From Paralvinella palmiformis (lineage: Eukaryota; Annelida; Polychaeta; Terebellida; Alvinellidae): DNA of 64,000 nucleotides. Position 1 is the stretch's first letter; each line of letters opens with the position of its first letter. Under the pieces are notes generated by a model, which saw only the letters and a program-made list of their open reading frames with translations, was not told where the DNA came from and ran no database searches. A program made the position numbers and the translations under genes. The stretch spans positions 1,672,501-1,736,500 of the forward strand of contig JAODUP010000032.1 in the NCBI GenBank assembly GCA_025642065.1, read 5' to 3'. This document shows, in pieces, positions 59,294 through 64,000 of this stretch.

Positions 59294-61924
59294 TTACTTC
59301 TTTTTTGTTTTAGGTGAAGTAGATTGGAAGACAGTACTAGCTGACATGAGGTTCTCTATGTACTGTCCAAGAACTTGATTCTCAGACTTCAGCTTTAGAT
59401 TTTCTTCCTTAACTGAATCTACACGAGTTGATAAATCTGTAACGACAACATCAGTTATGTTCAGAACAACGAACAGACAAAATATTTTATGTGAAATTGC
59501 TTTGAATATCTTATGTTCATTAATGATTAAGCATTACATGGAATTGTAAACTAATTTATAAAGAGTACTTTAGCCTCAACATCCTGTTGAAATCAAAGGT
59601 TTAATTATATAAACAAAAATGACATTCAGCTGGCACCAATCACAGAAAAACAGTAATTAATAATTAATAATAATAATAAGTATTTATTTCATTTTCCAGG
59701 CATACATACAAATAATGCATAAGTGGTTCATATGAAAGAAGGAAAATGAAGACCCATTGTACACTAGATTGTCTTTTCACTGATCCTTAAAGAAAATAAC
59801 AAACATTTCAATGAAATATGAAAAGGATAAAAGCAAGTATCATGTTCTCCGGAGCCATCACATATTCATGCACATATGACATAACGAACAGTTCCATTAA
59901 CTGTATCCTAAATAGCTGTATGATAAGATTATCAAATTATATATTAGTATATATGCCACTCTTATGTCCATGTGTAACTGTTTGCAAAGTTACAATATAA
60001 ACATGTTTCTAATTGGATGAACACACACACACACAGAAGTCTGCCACTCATTTTAAGAACATGTACCGGCAGCTGAGTTAGTTATCTTTCCAGGAAAAGG
60101 GTCAAGGTTAATAAATATCCCTTAATCAATACTTTTAGTTAAGTTTTAGTAGGCCATATTGAGGGTTTCACAGAACAGGGCTATTTTATGGCTCCTGCTA
60201 GTAAAAATGCTTTACTAATTCTACATTATTATTATTGTTATTATTATCAGCATTACAATGCTACACCTAATAGGTTTAGGAATCAGAAATATAAAATATT
60301 AAAATGATTTTGTTTTCTAATTACAGTTTTTGCTATTTTCCCTTCCAATTATTCTTTCAGTCTTAAATAAATTTGTGTTGATGGATAATTTACATAATAA
60401 AATGTGTTATTAAAACATTCTGAGTTAAACTTGGAAAATGACAGTTACAGAAAATAATGATTTTTCCTCAGCACCAAAGCATATTTTGAGATGGGTAATA
60501 GGAATGTTTAAACAATTATACATCATCTGGAACTGTGTACTTCATTAAAAACTAAATGGCAAATAATGTATGTAATACTCAACACTATATTTGCTGTGGA
60601 AACTGAAAGGGGTAAGACACAGAGTGAATGCACAGCTGGCCATCTTATGAAATATAAAACACAAGTCTGTGTACTGTTGACATGGTCCATAACTGTGTGT
60701 CACCTTTCCCATTTTTATTCTTCTAGTTTGAGTGAGTGAGAGGGGAAGGTTTGGCAACACATTAGTACGAGTGTATCAAAAATCATATACATACTATATA
60801 ATAATATATAGTAATTAATAGATAATATGATGGACAGAGCAGAAGATTTTTGTCAGTGAACTAGTTTATTAGTGGTGTTTAAAGGGTTTATACACTTCCA
60901 AATGCATGGTTTTCCAGGAGTTACTAGGACATCTGTTTATCAAAATATCTACTTTTCCAGGATCCAATCAATATTTTCTAGGAGTATTTTAACATTTGAT
61001 TAATGGAACAGACACAGGATGCCATTTTTATATATGAATGAAAGACATTAAGTATGTATAGAGATCAATGAATCTCTAGCATCTCATTTTACATCAATCA
61101 TCTAGCATAATGTAGGTACATCACAAATTCCCTTTACAAGGGTTTTTTCTAGGGGTGTACAGAAATGACTATTCCAGGACTTTCTAGGGGTGGTATTAAA
61201 ATAAAATATATTCCAGGATGTGTTTAGTCTAACAAAATCTGATTCAGCCTCTTCCCTTGGCAATGTAGGAAAGTGCAGGTTCTAAAGTTCTTCTGACATA
61301 GCTTATCATGATTATTTCTGACCATTTATTTTATATAGCCACTGTGGCTATTTATGATTGGAATCATCATGAAAATATAAATAATTTTAAACCAGAGGAG
61401 AACCTTTAACAAAATTAATTCAAATAAGGTGATTGTTTAATTGCTGATTCATTTGTGCGATGATTTTTGTTGGTTACGAAGAAGGATAGTTCAAAACAAT
61501 TAAGCATAGCACTCAAAGCCAACATGTACCCTTTGCCTACAGGTTATAGAGAGAACACTGGACCTACATGAAGCCAGATGTTCAGTTATATTTCATTGTA
61601 TGTAGTTACTGACTTTTATTACAAACTTTTACAAATGGTTCTGATTGCACATGATGGATGTTAAAAGTCAGGTGTACTTCATTCAAAGAACTAAAAACTG
61701 TACATATACATAAACAAATTGTGTATATATTGTGAAGAATTTTGTTATCTGCAGGAATCATATTTAATAGAATTATGGGCATTTAGGCTCTAGTTTAGTT
61801 ACCAGCTAAAAAGTAAGCTAAAAAGAAACAATTATACCATCAAGTGTATTCTGCAACTCCAGAACCTGGTTGATCAATCGCTGCTTCTCTTCTTCTTCAT
61901 CTGGATTGATATCTGGGTCAAAAC
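59294..61924 (-). CDS. SCOC: SCOC, short coiled-coil protein (last two coding exons)
   Basis: Two minus-strand exons: 61838-61924 ([16 protein letters not shown], then [12 protein letters not shown]) and 59294-59436 ([32 protein letters not shown], then [14 protein letters not shown] and stop TAA at 59294-59296). The junction GATG|GT...ACAG|AT restores DDLS in frame. It recognisably matches the conserved coiled-coil and C-terminus of SCOC, a small Golgi-associated coiled-coil protein that binds ARL1 and takes part in starvation-induced autophagy through FEZ1/UVRAG in mammals. Heptad leucines and the acidic lead-in are visible. The intron is 2.4 kb. The exon starts mid-codon (phase 1), so an upstream first exon is expected; it was not found and may lie beyond 64,000. 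Confidence 0.93.
60180..60250. repeat. LINE or SINE tail fragment in the SCOC intron
   Basis: GGCTCCTGCTAGTAAAAATG followed by (ATT)n matches the tail fragment of 18,440-18,480 in reverse. Confidence 0.5.
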
Positions 61925-64000
61925 CTGAAGATATAAACCAGTTGCTGCTAATAAATGATAAAAGATCATGATAAAATAAATGGAATACAAGATATAAACA
62001 GTATAACAATTTTATAAGAACAAGCTTATTAGATACTGCTAGTTCTAAATTAACCAAAAGAATCCAAGGAATATACTGACAGAGATTTCCACTGAAGTGG
62101 AATAAAAACAACAATAAACTTTTAAATGATATAATAAATAGATTTATGTTAATCAAATTATTGATTGTAATGAGCATTTCACAAACAAAACTGAAGTACT
62201 TGGTATTCGCTTAAGAACTAATATAGCCTTTTGTAATAATCTGATTTCACATTTTCTAAAATGTACATACTTATTAATTAATACCATTATGATACTGAAC
62301 TATAAAGAAAAACAGCATATTTATTTAATTCATTGATAATTGTCAATTCATTTTGGGATTTGTTAACAAACTGAATTCAATAAACTAACTGAAAAATCAA
62401 TTATAATATATTTTGGAATTTTGTAATTAATCAATTCCAATTCTTGAATAGAACAGACTTTTTAAAATCCCGCTCAAAATAACCAAAATATTAGCCAGGT
62501 TCTGATATGGCACAAAATTTATAGGGAGTGCTATATTTTTTTAAATGATTGAAACATACTTTTTATGGTTCATGTTTAATAGCCCCTTGTAAGTTATGGA
62601 TTTAAATTTAGTCAGCTATATAAGATAAGATAAAATTTATTTAAGCTCAGTAAAGTACACACATAAACATTAGCTGGAAGCTATTAACTGAATGATCATA
62701 AATGTGAAAGTATGACATGATGTGAGATGAAAATGATATGTTGATAGATGAATCATTAGACATACATATGTGGCATCAAGTCAGACTAGAGTTACATAAA
62801 CATTAAATACGATAAGGAATACTTAAAGCATCATATTTGATTTAAAGGACAAAATTCACAATTAAAACATGTAGTTTGGACCTTGCCATATCATAACAAA
62901 TTGTTTAAAAGTATTAAAATCCATTGTTTCTCTTAGCTCGATATTAATCAGCATATTCCATAGCTTTGCACCTATAAATCTGATGGATTTCTTTCCTTGT
63001 TGTATTGTTATAATTAAATGGTATAATAGTATGACTATTTCTCAAGTCATATGTCATTTCTCTGAAACTGAACATTTCATATAAATACCTTGGCCCTATC
63101 ATAGTATCTTATTAACAATTTTGTACACTTCTAACAATATTTATCTGAGTCGTATCTTTCTGTATATTGTAAAAGGTGATTAAAAAGAGCTAGCATTAAA
63201 TTGTTGGTATGTAATTAACTCCTCTCACTCATTAACTTCTCTTCACTACCATTTGTATTAGTTTTCTATGATGTATGTTACATATAGTACACCAGTCAAA
63301 GATAGTGGAAATCCTAAAGGAAAGGCAATTAGCTCAGAGTTACTGGTACCTGTAAATTTAAATTATGTACAATGCATACTTAATAAAGCACTAAAACTAG
63401 TTATACCATTCTAAGACACTGTACATAGGTTAATATATATAGAACTTAATAATCAACACTATTAGTAGATGGTATCATAGCAATATCAAAAAGATAGGTT
63501 TTCAATTTGGATTTAAAAGGTCTTGTGGTTGAAACAGATCTTATGTGTCCTAGGGAGGTGATTCCATGCATTTGGTACAGCTATACTAAAAGCAGCATAC
63601 AATTTGAGTCTTTGAGATCTTCAGAAGTGACAGATTATCTGATCTCAGTCAATGACCGGACTGTTTCAACAATGAACATTTCTGAAAGAGTTTGCTAAAC
63701 GGCACTGCTACGCAACTCAGTTGTAGTTAGCCATTTTCAAGATAGTGAGTATAGTAAGTGTTGTTTTTTATTTGAGCTTTCTTCCTAATTATAGCATATA
63801 CAGCACCAATAAGTCACTGATATTTTCTATCCACTTAGGGTCAAATAATGTAATGCTTATTGTGATTAATTCAGTTATAGAAATAGGTGGAAATACTTCC
63901 CAGTAATTATCTATGCAATTATTATTTACATTTGGTTCTTCATGATACATGTACTAGAACAACTATAATAAAATACTTGGTTTTATATATATATATATAT
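61925..64000. other. Upstream SCOC intron or flank with LINE-tail-like pieces
   Basis: AT-rich. 62,620-63,200 (TAAGATAAAATTTATTTAAG at the start) looks like the reverse of a LINE 3' region. 63,490-63,660 (AGGTTTTCAATTTGGATTTA, then GGTGATTCCATGCATTTGG) resembles a CR1/L2-type tail in reverse. Both are low confidence. The window ends in (AT)n from 63,984. The 63-residue ORF at 63,507 is within this tail. Confidence 0.4.

Overview
This is eukaryotic, intron-rich, AT-rich nuclear DNA from an animal, most likely a mollusc or related lophotrochozoan. That placement is inferred from a receptor guanylyl-cyclase-like protein with a NIT-type sensor region, a secreted Tyr/Gly/Pro repeat protein with PAN/apple-like modules, a SCOC homologue, GT-AG introns, and dense SINE, LINE, Ty3/Gypsy, hAT and pogo/jerky-type remnants. 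I see no rRNA or genuine tRNA gene, no CRISPR array and no bacterial-type operon.

Layout. 1-5.8 kb: decayed DDE transposase, a terminal-inverted-repeat element and a ~400 bp tandem duplication. 5.83-8.88 kb (+): an apparently complete six-exon gene for a secreted protein with five 41-residue Tyr/Pro-rich repeats followed by two cysteine-containing PAN-like modules. 8.9-15.7 kb: intergenic DNA with SINEs, a hAT-type transposase fragment, a ~670 bp TATG/TG microsatellite and copies of a dispersed repeat called R1 here. 15.8-46.3 kb: a large imperfect inverted duplication. Its two arms carry convergent, near-identical copies of one gene, with 11 matched coding exons each (19,203-27,329 on + and 44,452-35,449 on -). 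Each encodes a short Ser/Thr-rich N-terminus, TM1, a NIT-like sensor, TM2 and a class III cyclase fold. Both copies carry the same substitutions at catalytic positions (transition-state Asn to Lys, Arg to Leu, first metal Asp to Glu), so they look like intact genes for a pseudo-cyclase. The ~4.3 kb between the arms holds a decayed Ty3/Gypsy pol and an orphan + strand exon (32,716-33,003) in the right phase to be the last exon of the left gene only. 46.3-57.3 kb: a transposon graveyard with short inverted-repeat elements, SINEs with perfect target-site duplications, a minus-strand Ty3/Gypsy split by a SINE, and a jerky/Tigger-type transposase remnant. 57.3-64 kb: the last two coding exons of SCOC on the minus strand, then AT-rich DNA with LINE-tail fragments.

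How things fit together. The two cyclase-like genes share every splice site, a 50-bp minisatellite that repeats the exon 1 splice donor, and upstream non-coding exon candidates with clustered GATA motifs. Elements found in only one arm (a ~2.8 kb LINE on the right, an R1 copy on the left) entered after the duplication. Arm identity is very high around the gene body and lower toward the centre, which suggests gene conversion or a composite origin. All coordinates were read by eye. Exon joins were checked for reading-frame phase by hand but not by alignment.
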